From positions 186,001 to 250,000 of the forward strand of contig NZ_PJOM01000004.1 of NCBI RefSeq assembly GCF_002900965.1: DNA of 64,000 nt. Direction: 5' to 3'. A program made the position numbers and the translations under genes. Positions within the stretch are counted from its first letter, which is position 1. Each line of letters starts with the position of its first letter. The notes below the pieces were generated by a model that saw only the letters and a list, made by a program, of their open reading frames with translations, had not been told where the DNA came from and ran no database searches. Below are positions 9,588 to 19,777 of the stretch, one piece after another. Origin of the DNA: Pseudotabrizicola formosa. Its GTDB lineage: Bacteria; Pseudomonadota; Alphaproteobacteria; Rhodobacterales; Rhodobacteraceae.

Positions 9588-10568
9588 ATGAACCTGCTGC
9601 GGAAACTGACACTGATCGCCGGAACCGGGGCTGTGGCCCTTGGTGCCGGGCATTTCGTGCAGCAAAAGGCAGAGACCCGGGCAACTGCGGATGTGCCGGG
9701 GGTTGTGGTATCGGACATCAGCCCGGTCGCGGCGGGACCGGGTGATGTCGCCCCGTCCTTGCCCCCTCTCGCTGCCCCGGCTGCCCTTCCGGACCTGCCC
9801 CCGCAAGATCTGGCCCCTGTCGCTCCGCAGGCCGATGTGCTGGCAGCCGCTGATCCTGATCTTTTTGACGTGCCTGTCGCGCCATCCTTGTCCGTTCCTG
9901 GCATCGGTGCGGCCCCGGAATGCGATGTCAGCCTGGGTTTGGTGCCGCAACCCGGCGCGATGATCGGCATTTCCCTGCTTGCCCCCTGCCATCCTGACCA
10001 GCGCGTGGTGCTGAACCATTCTGGTTTAACCGTCACGGCCCGCACCTCCGCCAGTGGCGCGCTGCTCAGCACCCTTCCCGCGCTGAAAGCACTCGCGCAG
10101 GTTGACGTGATCTTTGCGGGCGGCGAGCGGGTGCGCGATACGGTGGCTCTGGCAGACTTTTCCGGAGTGAAACGCTTTGCCGTTCAATGGCAGGCCAGTG
10201 ATGCCTTTCAGCTGCACGCCTTTGAAAACGGGGCCAGATATGGCCATCCAGGCCATATTTCGTCTGCGACGGGCGGCATGTCTGGGCAGACCGGCACAGT
10301 GACCCTGCTGGGGGATGCGACCGTTGATCTGCCCTTGCAGGCAGAGGTCTATACCTTTGGTGCTGCTGCCAAGACCGAAATCGTGCTGGAGGCCGCCATC
10401 ACCCAAGCCACCTGTGGGCGCGAGGTTCTGGGCGAGGCCATTCTTGCGGTTGACGGGTCGGTCAAGATCAGTGATCTGACTCTGGCCATGCCGGATTGCG
10501 ACGCTGTTGGCGATATTCTGGTATTGAAAAACCTGCTTGAGGACATGACACTGGCCACTGCAAACTAG
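9588..10568 (+). CDS. Secreted/anchored protein of unknown function downstream of secA
   Basis: About 326 residues. It opens with a hydrophobic segment after two lysine/arginine residues (MNLLRKLTLIAGTGAVALGAGHF), which acts as a signal peptide or anchor. A Pro/Ala-rich linker (residues about 40-110) follows, then a globular region containing Cys residues (PECDVSLGL, APCHPDQRV, TQATCGREV, MPDCDAVGD). The start at 9588 was chosen because GGAG lies 6 bases upstream; ATGs at 9570 and 9585 are also in frame. Such proteins next to secA in this order are sometimes labelled translocase in databases, but nothing in the sequence supports translocase activity. Function unknown; the cysteines suggest disulfides in the periplasm. 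Confidence 0.65.
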   Translation: MNLLRKLTLIAGTGAVALGAGHFVQQKAETRATADVPGVVVSDISPVAAGPGDVAPSLPPLAAPAALPDLPPQDLAPVAPQADVLAAADPDLFDVPVAPSLSVPGIGAAPECDVSLGLVPQPGAMIGISLLAPCHPDQRVVLNHSGLTVTARTSASGALLSTLPALKALAQVDVIFAGGERVRDTVALADFSGVKRFAVQWQASDAFQLHAFENGARYGHPGHISSATGGMSGQTGTVTLLGDATVDLPLQAEVYTFGAAAKTEIVLEAAITQATCGREVLGEAILAVDGSVKISDLTLAMPDCDAVGDILVLKNLLEDMTLATAN

Positions 10569-10585
10569 CGGGGCGCACAGGGGTT

Positions 10586-12094
10586 ATGGGGGCATGTTTC
10601 TGGCGTGCTGCTGTTTTTGCAGCAGTTTTTGCTCCCGCTGCGGCAGCCGCTCAGGATATCACCCTGTCTGCCCGGGAAGGTGGGTTGGAGATTTCCGGCA
10701 CGCTGCAGGGCTATGATGGCGAATTTTACAGGATCGACAGCGTTTATGGCCTGCTGACTGTGGATGCGGCGGGGGTCATTTGCGATGGCCCCGGTTGCCC
10801 CGATCTGACCGCGCCGAAAGCCCGGTTGCGGATTGTCGGCCTGGCGGGGGTCGGGGATGGGCTGCTGCCACCCCTGATGCGCGCCTTTGCCGAAGGGCGG
10901 GGCCTGGCCTATGCAGAGGCGGTTCAGGGCGGCTACTCGGCGGTGGTGTCAGATCCGCAGAGCGGCAAGCCATTGGCGGATATCAGCTTTGTGGCTGCCG
11001 CGCCCGGCGTTGCCCGTGACGAGGTTCTGGCGGGCCGGGCCGAGATGATCCTTTCCGCCGCGACAGAGCCTGACATGGGATCACGGGTTCTGGCACTGGA
11101 TGCCATGCTGCCCATCGTGCCGCCGGACAATTCCCTGCCGCAGATCAGCACGGGTGATCTGGCGCGGGTGCTGGCAGGGGAGGTGGCAAACTGGGCCGAG
11201 ATCGGCGGGCCGGACATGCCCTTGATATTGCACGGTTTGGCCAGCGACACAGCGGTGCAGCAGGCCTTGGCGGGGCGGTTGGGGCGGGATGTGGCAGCGG
11301 GTGTCGTGCATGGCGACATTGCGGCTTTGGGCGCGGGGGTGCGACGCGATCCTTGGGGGCTCGCGATGACACTGCGGGCCGGCGTTGGGGACGCGCGGGT
11401 GCTGCCATTGACCGACAGTTGCGGTTTTCCGTTGCTGCCCTCTTCGCTGGCGGTGAAGGCAGAGGATTACCCTTTGGCGCTGCCGATCTATCTGCTGACC
11501 CCGCAGCGCCGTATGCCCTTGTTTGTGCGCGAGTTTCTGTCTTTTCTGGACACGCCGCAGGCACAGGCCGTGGTGGCCCGGGCCGGGTGGGTGGACCGCC
11601 AGCCGGAGCGGCAACCGCTGACGGAAGACGGGTTGCGGTTGATCAATGCCATACAGGGGGCGGGGGAAGAAACCACCTTGGCCGATCTGAAGCGGCTGGC
11701 TGATGCGATGGATGGGGCCGACCGTTTGTCTTTGACCTTCCGGTTTCAGGACGGGTCAAGCCAGCTGGACGCCCATTCGCGCAACAACCTTATGGATCTG
11801 GCGCGCCTGATCGAGGTGGGGGTGTTCCGCGACCAGGCCCTTGTTCTGGCAGGATTTTCTGATGGATCAGGCGCTGCCGAGGCCAATCTGGCGTTGAGCC
11901 AGTCACGGGCGGAAGGGGTGCTGCAAGGGCTGGCGCAGGCCGGGGTGGCCGAGGGCGATCTGCCGCAGGTGATGGCCTTTGGCGAGTCGATGCCGATGGC
12001 CTGTGACGCCACAGAGGCCGGGCGGCGGCTGAACCGACGGGTGGAGGTCTGGATCAAGCCGGTGTTCACAGATAGCCCGCCGAGCGGAAACTGA
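10586..12094 (+). CDS. Periplasmic substrate-binding-like protein fused to an OmpA peptidoglycan-binding domain
   Basis: A 502-residue exported protein. A signal peptide (MGACFWRAAVFAAVFAPAAAAAQ) is followed by a small beta-rich domain. Residues about 80-345 then resemble PstS/type 2 periplasmic binding proteins (GVGDGLLPPLMRAFAEG, ADISFVAAAPGVARDEVLAGRAEM, ISTGDLARVLAGEVANWAEIGG, PIYLLTP). Residues about 385-495 form an OmpA-like domain (LTFRFQDGSSQLDAHSRNNL, then SDGSG-EANLALSQSRAEGV and GRRLNRRVEVWI), which binds peptidoglycan. The protein may be a cell-wall-tethered ligand binder. It starts 17 bases after the previous gene, probably co-transcribed, and overlaps the end of radC on the other strand by 29 bases. 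The ligand is unknown. Confidence 0.75.
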   Translation: MGACFWRAAVFAAVFAPAAAAAQDITLSAREGGLEISGTLQGYDGEFYRIDSVYGLLTVDAAGVICDGPGCPDLTAPKARLRIVGLAGVGDGLLPPLMRAFAEGRGLAYAEAVQGGYSAVVSDPQSGKPLADISFVAAAPGVARDEVLAGRAEMILSAATEPDMGSRVLALDAMLPIVPPDNSLPQISTGDLARVLAGEVANWAEIGGPDMPLILHGLASDTAVQQALAGRLGRDVAAGVVHGDIAALGAGVRRDPWGLAMTLRAGVGDARVLPLTDSCGFPLLPSSLAVKAEDYPLALPIYLLTPQRRMPLFVREFLSFLDTPQAQAVVARAGWVDRQPERQPLTEDGLRLINAIQGAGEETTLADLKRLADAMDGADRLSLTFRFQDGSSQLDAHSRNNLMDLARLIEVGVFRDQALVLAGFSDGSGAAEANLALSQSRAEGVLQGLAQAGVAEGDLPQVMAFGESMPMACDATEAGRRLNRRVEVWIKPVFTDSPPSGN

Positions 12095-12833
12095 GTTCAC
12101 GGCTTTTTCCGATGATCAGATGGTCATGCAGGACTATGCCAAGCACCTGACATGCTTCGAGAATCTGGTTTGTCATTGCGATGTCGGCCTGGCTGGGCGT
12201 GGGGTCGCCCGAGGGGTGGTTGTGCACCAGGATGAGCGCCGAGGCGTTGAGTTCCAGCGCACGTTTCACCACCTCACGCGGATACACTGGCACATGATCG
12301 ACGGTGCCTTTGGCCTGTTCCTCATCGGCGATCAGGGTGTTCTTGCGGTCAAGGAACAGGATGCGGAATTGTTCGGTGTCGCGGTGCGCCATGGTGGTGT
12401 GGCAATAGTCCAGCAGCGCATCCCAGGAGCTGAGGACGGGCTGATGCATGACCCGTGCCCGCATCATGCGTTGGGACACGGATTCACATAATTTCAGTTC
12501 ACAAACAACGGCTTCGCCCACGCCTTTGACCGACAGAAGCCGAGATGGCGGTGCGGAAATCACCCGGTTGAGATCACCAAATGTGTCGATCAGCAGTCTT
12601 GCCAGCGGTTTGACATCCTGCCGGGGAATGGCGCGGAACAGCAGCAGTTCCAGCAGTTCATAATCCGGCATCGAGGCGCCGCCGCCGGCCATGAAACGGT
12701 CGCGCAGGCGTTTGCGGTGGTCGGCGATGTAGGAGGGCAGTTTGGCTGGCAAGGCTGTGGGCAGGGCTTCATCCTCATCCCCCGTGGTGGAGAAGAGCGA
12801 GGGGGTGCGGTCGTGAAAGCCCTGCTGTGCCAT
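12066..12833 (-). CDS. radC: RadC family protein (JAB/MPN metallo-domain)
   Basis: A 255-residue protein. Residues about 38-110 hold the helix-hairpin-helix-like UPF0758 region (MPDYELLELLLFRAIPRQDVKPLA, LLSVKGVGEA). The C-terminal JAB/MPN domain contains the zinc motif HNHPSGDPTPSQAD near residues 203-216 and ends FRSAGYL. The family was named for DNA repair, but later work in E. coli disputed that, so the role is unsettled. The N-terminal ~30 residues are low-complexity. It converges on and overlaps the OmpA-fusion gene. Upstream (12900-12955) lies the 11-bp repeat array described separately. Confidence 0.9.
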   Translation of the reverse strand: MAQQGFHDRTPSLFSTTGDEDEALPTALPAKLPSYIADHRKRLRDRFMAGGGASMPDYELLELLLFRAIPRQDVKPLARLLIDTFGDLNRVISAPPSRLLSVKGVGEAVVCELKLCESVSQRMMRARVMHQPVLSSWDALLDYCHTTMAHRDTEQFRILFLDRKNTLIADEEQAKGTVDHVPVYPREVVKRALELNASALILVHNHPSGDPTPSQADIAMTNQILEACQVLGIVLHDHLIIGKSRELSFRSAGYL

Positions 12834-12899
12834 GCGTGGCAGGGTGGCAGGGCTTGGTGAATCAACGGTTAATCAGGCCGTTTCGGGCGACGAAATCCG

Positions 12900-12955
12900 G
12901 CGTATGATCTGCGTCTGGCTCAGGTATGGCCGACGTATGGTTTACGTCATGACGT
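12900..12955. repeat. Tandem array with 11-bp period, ending in a perfect 12-bp palindrome (copy 1)
   Basis: Five adjoining 11-base units start at 12900, 12911, 12922, 12933 and 12944. Their consensus is about GCGTATGGCTT, with core GT-A/C-TGG. The last unit merges into the perfect palindrome ACGTCATGACGT (12944-12955). The first 20 bases, GCGTATGATCTGCGTCTGGC, are identical to copy 2 at 34209-34228. The array lies 67 bases upstream of radC, between radC and the dnaJ terminator. It reads as a phased protein-binding array rather than coding DNA, since the differences between copies alter amino acids without regard to codon position. Confidence 0.6.
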
Positions 12956-12985
12956 CTGTGCGTGAGGCTTGGCGGGCGGGCAAAG

Positions 12986-13017
12986 AAAAACCCCGCCGGT
13001 TGCCCGGCGGGGTTTTG
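12986..13017 (-). terminator. Intrinsic terminator of dnaKJ
   Basis: A perfect 13-bp stem pairs 12987-12999 with 13004-13016 (AAAACCCCGCCGG / CCGGCGGGGTTTT). On the minus strand it is followed by a T-rich tract, 22 bases after the dnaJ stop. Confidence 0.9.
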
Positions 13018-13038
13018 CAGACCAGGCCTGTCGCCCTG

Positions 13039-14190
13039 TCAGCTTTTCATGCTGTCCCAAAAGCCCTTGACCTTGGAAAAAAACGAAGAGCCTTCGGGGT
13101 TGTTTTCTTCGGACAGTTTTTCAAATTCGCGCAGAAGTTCTTTCTGCCGCGCGGTGAGGTTGACCGGAGTTTCCACCGCCAGTTCGATCAGCATGTCGCC
13201 GATGCCGCCGCCGCGCAGGGCGGGCATGCCTTTGGCGCGCAGGCGGAGCTGCTTGCCCGATTGGGCCCCGGCCGGCACTTTGACCCGGCTGCGGCCGCCG
13301 TCGATGGTGGGCACCTCGACCTCGCCGCCGATGGCGGCTGTGGTCATGCTGACGGGGACGCGGCAGAACAGATGCACCCCGTCACGCTGGAACAGGGCGT
13401 GTTCGCGGACCTCGATGAAGATATAGAGGTCGCCAGACGGCCCGCCGCGCAGGCCCGCCTCGCCTTCACCGGCCAGACGGATGCGGGTGCCGGTTTCCAC
13501 CCCGGCCGGGATGTTGACCGAAAGCGCACGTTCCTTTTCCACCCGGCCCTGACCGCCGCAGGCGCGGCAGGGGTTCTTGATGATCTGGCCCATCCCGTTG
13601 CAGGTGGGGCAGGTGCGTTCGACCGTGAAGAAGCCCTGCTGTGCGCGGACCTTGCCCATGCCGGAACAGGTCGGGCAGGTGGTGGGTTCGGCCCCGCCTT
13701 CGGCCCCGGTGCCGCGACAGACCTCGCAGGCGGTGGAGGTGGGGACGTTGATGGTTTTCTGGATGCCCTTGAACGCCTCTTCCAGCGAGATGCGCAGGTT
13801 GTAGCGCAGGTCAGACCCGCGTTGCGCGCGGGAACGGCCACCGCCGCCGCCGCGCCCGCCCATGAAGTCACCGAACAGGTCTTCGAACACATCCGAGAAG
13901 GCCGAACCAAAATCGGCCCCGCCCCCGGCACCGGGATGCCCGCCGCGGCCGCCGCCCATGCCGCCTTCAAAGGCCGCATGACCGTAGCGGTCATAGGCGG
14001 CCTTCTTGTCGGCATCTTTCAGCACCTCATAGGCCTCGTTCACCTCTTTGAACTGGGCCTCGGCGTTCGGGTTGTCTGAATTGCGATCCGGGTGCAGCTC
14101 TTTGGCCTTCGAGCGGTAGGCCTTTTTCAGGTCTTCCGCCGAAGAGCCCCTGGGCACGCCAAGAACATCATAAAAGTCGCGTTTTGCCAT
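13039..14190 (-). CDS. dnaJ: Chaperone DnaJ
   Basis: A 383-residue type I Hsp40 that stimulates the DnaK ATPase. The J-domain is at residues 1-70 with the HPD motif (KELHPDRN). A Gly-rich/Phe region follows ([20 protein letters not shown]). Then come four zinc-binding repeats: [24 protein letters not shown] and CRACGGQG. The C-terminal substrate-binding domain ends in [13 protein letters not shown]. It is the second gene of dnaK-dnaJ, 75 bases after dnaK, with a strong hairpin between the two. Confidence 0.98.
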   Translation of the reverse strand: MAKRDFYDVLGVPRGSSAEDLKKAYRSKAKELHPDRNSDNPNAEAQFKEVNEAYEVLKDADKKAAYDRYGHAAFEGGMGGGRGGHPGAGGGADFGSAFSDVFEDLFGDFMGGRGGGGGRSRAQRGSDLRYNLRISLEEAFKGIQKTINVPTSTACEVCRGTGAEGGAEPTTCPTCSGMGKVRAQQGFFTVERTCPTCNGMGQIIKNPCRACGGQGRVEKERALSVNIPAGVETGTRIRLAGEGEAGLRGGPSGDLYIFIEVREHALFQRDGVHLFCRVPVSMTTAAIGGEVEVPTIDGGRSRVKVPAGAQSGKQLRLRAKGMPALRGGGIGDMLIELAVETPVNLTARQKELLREFEKLSEENNPEGSSFFSKVKGFWDSMKS

Positions 14191-14219
14191 GGGTTGGAAC
14201 CCCTTTCCCGAACCGGAGA

Positions 14220-14245
14220 GGGGCGGTCTGTTGCCAGACCGCCCC
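14220..14245 (-). other. Intercistronic hairpin between dnaK and dnaJ
   Basis: A perfect 11-bp stem (GGGGCGGTCTG at 14220-14230, CAGACCGCCCC at 14235-14245) with a 4-base loop sits between the dnaK stop and dnaJ start. No T-tract follows on the minus strand, so it is more likely an mRNA-stability or processing element, or a partial attenuator, than a full terminator. Confidence 0.6.
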
Positions 14246-14265
14246 CTGTTCCGATTCCTGCGGTC

Positions 14266-16173
<1,908 letters not shown>

Positions 16174-16283
16174 GTTGTAATCCCTTTCTGCAGGCGATGG
16201 TCGTGGCGCGGGCCCGATGCGGCACCCTTGCCCATGGAGCGTGTGGTAAAACCGATGAACCCGGACTTACCGTTGCGTGCTGT

Positions 16284-16312
16284 ATATAGGGGTGGGGCAT
16301 TTTGCCTGCAAC
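16284..16312 (-). promoter_or_regulatory. RpoH-like (heat-shock sigma) promoter of dnaK
   Basis: On the minus strand GTTGCA (16307-16312), a 15-base spacer and CCCTATAT (16284-16291) match the RpoH consensus CTTGAA-N13-17-CCCCATNT well. The same bases can also be read as a sigma-70-type promoter, TTGCAG-N17-TATATA. The likely transcript start is about 100 bases before the dnaK ATG. Confidence 0.6.
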
Positions 16313-16359
16313 GGGGTCAGGCTGTGCAGTGTTGTGAATTTTTCACATGCGTGGCCGGT

Positions 16360-16965
16360 CTAGCGATGATCCAGCGTGCAGCAGCCGGGCAGGGAGGCGT
16401 TGCCATCGGGGGCTTCGGTGAACATCAGGGTCGAAAAGCCGTAGGCGCGGTCTGACATGCCATCGGAGCACTGCGTGCGGCGGATGATCAGCGTGCGGTT
16501 CAGGGTGGGGCCCTCTTCCAGCTGGATCAGGAAGCCCTCTGCCGCAACGGCTTCTTGCACGACGGACATCGGCACCGCCCCGGTCTCTGGCGAGTTGTAT
16601 TCAGCGCCGCCCGGATAGAGGCTGACAGACCAGAACGGTTCGGTGCCAAAGCAGGACAATGGCCGCTGAACCAGGGTGGGGTCTTCCGCTTCGGTCAGGT
16701 CAAGATAGGACATCGACACCCAGCCATTCCCCTCTGGCACACCGACGCGGCCCCATTTGCCATCGGGCGACAGGGACAGCACTTCGACGTTCATGGCATA
16801 GGGCGCGATCTCTCCGGCAATGGCGGCCTGTGCCGAAGGTTCGGCCCTGATGTTGAGCACATCATCTGCGGCCACCCCGGTGACGGCGTAGCTGGCCGGA
16901 AAGACCTGTGCCATCGCCTGCACCGGCCACAGGCTCAAGAGCGTAATCAGAACACCGCGGATCAT
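16360..16965 (-). CDS. Exported SH3-domain protein of unknown function
   Basis: A 201-residue protein with a signal peptide (MIRGVLITLLSLWPVQAMAQ). A bacterial SH3 domain follows at residues about 25-90 (VLNIRAEPSAQAAIAGEIAPYAMNVEVL, then GKWGRVGV and GWVSMSYLDL). The C-terminal half (SCFGTEPFWSVSL through IIRRTQCSDGMSDRAYGF to LPGCCTLDHR) resembles uncharacterised COG3650-type periplasmic domains and holds several cysteines. The start is placed where ATGA overlaps the stop of the upstream ABC permease gene by 4 bases; the longer frame to 17259 lies inside that permease gene and is an artefact. SH3b domains often bind cell-wall peptides, which is a possible role. Confidence 0.75.
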   Translation of the reverse strand: MIRGVLITLLSLWPVQAMAQVFPASYAVTGVAADDVLNIRAEPSAQAAIAGEIAPYAMNVEVLSLSPDGKWGRVGVPEGNGWVSMSYLDLTEAEDPTLVQRPLSCFGTEPFWSVSLYPGGAEYNSPETGAVPMSVVQEAVAAEGFLIQLEEGPTLNRTLIIRRTQCSDGMSDRAYGFSTLMFTEAPDGNASLPGCCTLDHR

Positions 16966-17783
16966 CGCTTGGCCCCCCAACTGCTGGATGCGTGTTTGCG
17001 GGTGTAGAATTCGCCCATCAGCCCGATCACGATGCAGATGATCATGACGGTCACGGCATAGCGGATCGAGCTGTAATGCGGGTTGTAATTGAGGAAGATG
17101 AAACCGCGGGCCTGATCGATGATGTGGAACAGCGGGTTCCAGGTGAAATAGGCCAGAATATAGGTGGGTGTTGCGTTGGCCACGAACATCTTGCCCGAGG
17201 CGATCATGTTGGCGCGTTGATACACCGTTGAAAAGATGCCGAAAAACTCGGGCTGCCATGGCATGGCCGCCTTGAACACCATGCCGATGGCCACGCCGGT
17301 GCCCCAGGCCAAGAGCAGCATGGAAAACGCCCCGACCGGATCGTGGATGGTGATGGGGGTGAAGGCGGCGTGATAGACGAAGAGCACCACACCGGCCGAC
17401 AGGATCTGGATGTACAGCGCGCCCAGCGCCGCAGCGGCAATGGCGATGATCGGGTTCATCGGAGAGTGCTTCATCATCGGCGAGGTCGGGCCATCAGACC
17501 CGACGACGGCTCCCATGGCTTTGGTATGGGTCATGAACATGAAGATGCCGGACATGACATAAAGCAGGAAATCGCCGCGTACCGCATTGCCGCGCAGGCC
17601 CAGCAGGTCAAACATCACATAGAACACCACCACCATGATGACGGTTTGCAGGATGTTGAGCAAAAGTCCGATGACCGCATTGCCGTGGGTGCGCCGGACA
17701 GAGCGGACGGTGGCGTGAAAGATCAGCTCCAGCATCGCCAGGGCGCTGCGCGCCGAAGATTTTCTGACTGCGGGTCGGAACAT
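16962..17783 (-). CDS. ABC-2 type polysaccharide/polyol-phosphate export permease (KpsM-like)
   Basis: A 273-residue membrane protein with about six predicted hydrophobic segments (for example NAVIGLLLNILQTVIMVVVF, FLLYVMSGIFMFM, AIAAAALGALYIQIL and AVTVMIICIVIGL). Size and pattern match the KpsM/Wzm permeases that export capsule or O-antigen with an ATPase partner. The start at 17783 (MFRPAVRK) has GAGG 6 bases upstream; longer starts to 17987 run into the cysQ region. The matching KpsT-like ATPase is not in the window. It is divergent from cysQ and lies just before the galU/glycosyltransferase block, which supports a glycan-export role. Confidence 0.75.
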   Translation of the reverse strand: MFRPAVRKSSARSALAMLELIFHATVRSVRRTHGNAVIGLLLNILQTVIMVVVFYVMFDLLGLRGNAVRGDFLLYVMSGIFMFMTHTKAMGAVVGSDGPTSPMMKHSPMNPIIAIAAAALGALYIQILSAGVVLFVYHAAFTPITIHDPVGAFSMLLLAWGTGVAIGMVFKAAMPWQPEFFGIFSTVYQRANMIASGKMFVANATPTYILAYFTWNPLFHIIDQARGFIFLNYNPHYSSIRYAVTVMIICIVIGLMGEFYTRKHASSSWGAKR

Positions 17784-17922
17784 GTCTGCCCTCATGGGGG
17801 TTGTGGCTGGAACCCCTTGCCATACCGACGGAAATCTTGCTGTGTCCTTGAAAGCGATGATAAAGCCAGCTTGGATTTTAAGCAACTGTTGCGCCGGGTG
17901 CCGCACAGAATCGGAGGCGGAC

Positions 17923-18732
17923 ATGGATTTCGACCATCTGACACAAGTGATGCGGCGGCTGGCGCTGGAGGCGGGTGACCGGATCATGGCCGTCTATGAC
18001 GGGCCGGCGTTCGAGGTGAAGGCCAAAAGCGATGCCAGCCCGGTGACGGAAGCCGATGAGGCGGCGGATGCCATCATCAGCGCAGGTCTGCGCGCGGCCT
18101 TTCCGGATGTGGCGCTGATCACCGAAGAGCAGGCCGACAGCCACGCCCTGACGGCCAGCACCTTTCTGATCGTGGACCCGCTGGATGGCACCAAGGAATT
18201 CGTGCAGCGGCGCGGCGATTTCACGGTGAACATTGCCTATGTCGAAGCGGGTGTGCCGCTGCGGGGGGTTGTTTATGCCCCGGCCAAGGGGCGGCTGTTC
18301 TACACCCAGGCGGATGGCCGCGCGGTGGAAGAACGCGGGCCGTTCGACAAGGCGCATCCCGGGCCGCTGGTGGCGCTTTGCGTGGCCAGCCCTGACAATG
18401 AGGCGCTGATGGTGGTGGCGTCGAAGTCGCACCGCGATGCGGCGACCGACGCCTATATTGCCGCGTACAAGGTGAAGGACATGACGAGCGCGGGCAGCAG
18501 CCTGAAATTCTGCCTTGTCGCCACCGGCGAGGCCGATCTTTATCCGCGTCTGGGCCGGACGATGGAATGGGATACGGCCGCCGGTGATGCGGTGTTGCGC
18601 GGTGCGGGCGGGCATGTGGTGCGCTTTGACGACCACAAGGTGTTGACCTATGGCAAACCGGGGTGGGACAATCCGTTTTTCATCGCCCATGCGCCCGGCG
18701 TCCAGCTGCACAAACAAGGGGCATCAATTTGA
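17923..18732 (+). CDS. cysQ: 3'(2'),5'-bisphosphate nucleotidase CysQ
   Basis: A 269-residue member of the inositol monophosphatase superfamily. The metal-binding motif VDPLDGTKEFV is near residues 86-96, ITEEQADS near 66-73, and the second metal motif MEWDTAAGDAVL near 210-221. The enzyme turns 3'-phosphoadenosine 5'-phosphate (PAP), the by-product of PAPS-dependent reactions, into AMP and phosphate. The start at 17923 has GGAGGCGG 2-9 bases upstream. Its place between an export permease and a block that ends in a sulfotransferase suggests it may remove PAP made by glycan sulfation, as well as in sulfate assimilation. Confidence 0.92.
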   Translation: MDFDHLTQVMRRLALEAGDRIMAVYDGPAFEVKAKSDASPVTEADEAADAIISAGLRAAFPDVALITEEQADSHALTASTFLIVDPLDGTKEFVQRRGDFTVNIAYVEAGVPLRGVVYAPAKGRLFYTQADGRAVEERGPFDKAHPGPLVALCVASPDNEALMVVASKSHRDAATDAYIAAYKVKDMTSAGSSLKFCLVATGEADLYPRLGRTMEWDTAAGDAVLRGAGGHVVRFDDHKVLTYGKPGWDNPFFIAHAPGVQLHKQGASI

Positions 18733-18873
18733 TGTTACGCTGCCGCGATAAGCGATGGGATGCCGGCGCGTCTGGTTAATCATAGTTTTGCCATTCTTTG
18801 GCCCGGTGTTTGATGTATATGAGTGAAAAGTGATCTGCCACTTGTGGTGGGAAAAAAATGAAGAGCGAGTGTC

Positions 18874-19767
18874 ATGAAGCATAAAAAGGTTACCAAAGCG
18901 GTGTTTCCGGTCGCCGGCCTTGGAACGCGTTTTCTACCGGCAACAAAATCCATTCCCAAGGAAATCATGACCTTGGTGGACCGGCCGCTGATTCAATATG
19001 CCATTGATGAGGCGCGTGCCGCCGGAATCAAGGAATTCATCTTTGTGACCAGCCGCGGAAAATCGGCGCTGGAAGATTATTTCGACGTGGCCCCCGAGTT
19101 GGAATCGGCCCTGCGCAAATCGGGCAAGGACCATTTGCTGGAGATTCTGAAAGACACCAATATGGACAGCGGTGCCATCGCCTATATCCGCCAGAACCGT
19201 CCGCAGGGGCTGGGGCACGCGGTATGGTGCGCGCGCCGTCTGATCGGGGATGAGCCCTTTGCCGTGCTGCTGCCCGATGACGTGATTGCCGCTGAAAAAT
19301 CCTGCCTTGCCCAGATGATCGAGGCCTATGCCGAAACCGGCGGCAATATGGTGGCCGCGATGGAGGTGGCGCCAGAGAGAACGTCGTCCTATGGCGTGCT
19401 GGATATTGCCGAGGACATGGGTTCGATCGTGGAAGCCAAGGGCATGGTTGAAAAGCCGGCGGCGGGCACCGCGCCATCGAACCTTGCGGTGATCGGGCGC
19501 TATATCCTGTCGCCGCAGGTGATGACCAATCTGAACAAGATCAAGCAGGGCGTGGGCGGTGAAATTCAGCTGACCGATGCGATTGCCGAAGAGATCGGCA
19601 AGAGCAAGGTCTATGGCTATCGCTTCCGCGGTCAGCGCTATGATTGCGGGTCCAAGGCTGGTTTCTTGCAGGCCACGGTTGCCTTTGGTCTGGCGCGACC
19701 CGATCTGCGGGATGAATTCGGGGCCTATCTGAACGATATGGTCGCGCTGCAGAAAGCCGCGCAATAA
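18874..19767 (+). CDS. galU: UTP-glucose-1-phosphate uridylyltransferase
   Basis: A 297-residue enzyme that makes UDP-glucose from UTP and glucose-1-phosphate. The N-terminal nucleotide-binding motif VFPVAGLGTRFLPATKSIPKEI is clear. LLPDDVI (near residue 130) and GMVEKPAAGTAPSNLAVIGRYIL (near 190-210) are also present. Length is normal. It starts a plus-strand block of glycosyltransferases, 10 bases ahead of the first, and likely supplies them with sugar nucleotide. The 141-base gap before it is AT-richer and probably holds its promoter, though I see no convincing boxes. Confidence 0.97.
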   Translation: MKHKKVTKAVFPVAGLGTRFLPATKSIPKEIMTLVDRPLIQYAIDEARAAGIKEFIFVTSRGKSALEDYFDVAPELESALRKSGKDHLLEILKDTNMDSGAIAYIRQNRPQGLGHAVWCARRLIGDEPFAVLLPDDVIAAEKSCLAQMIEAYAETGGNMVAAMEVAPERTSSYGVLDIAEDMGSIVEAKGMVEKPAAGTAPSNLAVIGRYILSPQVMTNLNKIKQGVGGEIQLTDAIAEEIGKSKVYGYRFRGQRYDCGSKAGFLQATVAFGLARPDLRDEFGAYLNDMVALQKAAQ

Positions 19768-19777
19768 GGCATCGCCT

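Noticed and set aside
12903-12960. A small peptide gene shared by the two 11-bp arrays (MICVW...)
   Set aside because: The frames begin alike (MICVW, then RYG) but differences change residues freely and the frames have no common stop or ribosome-binding site.
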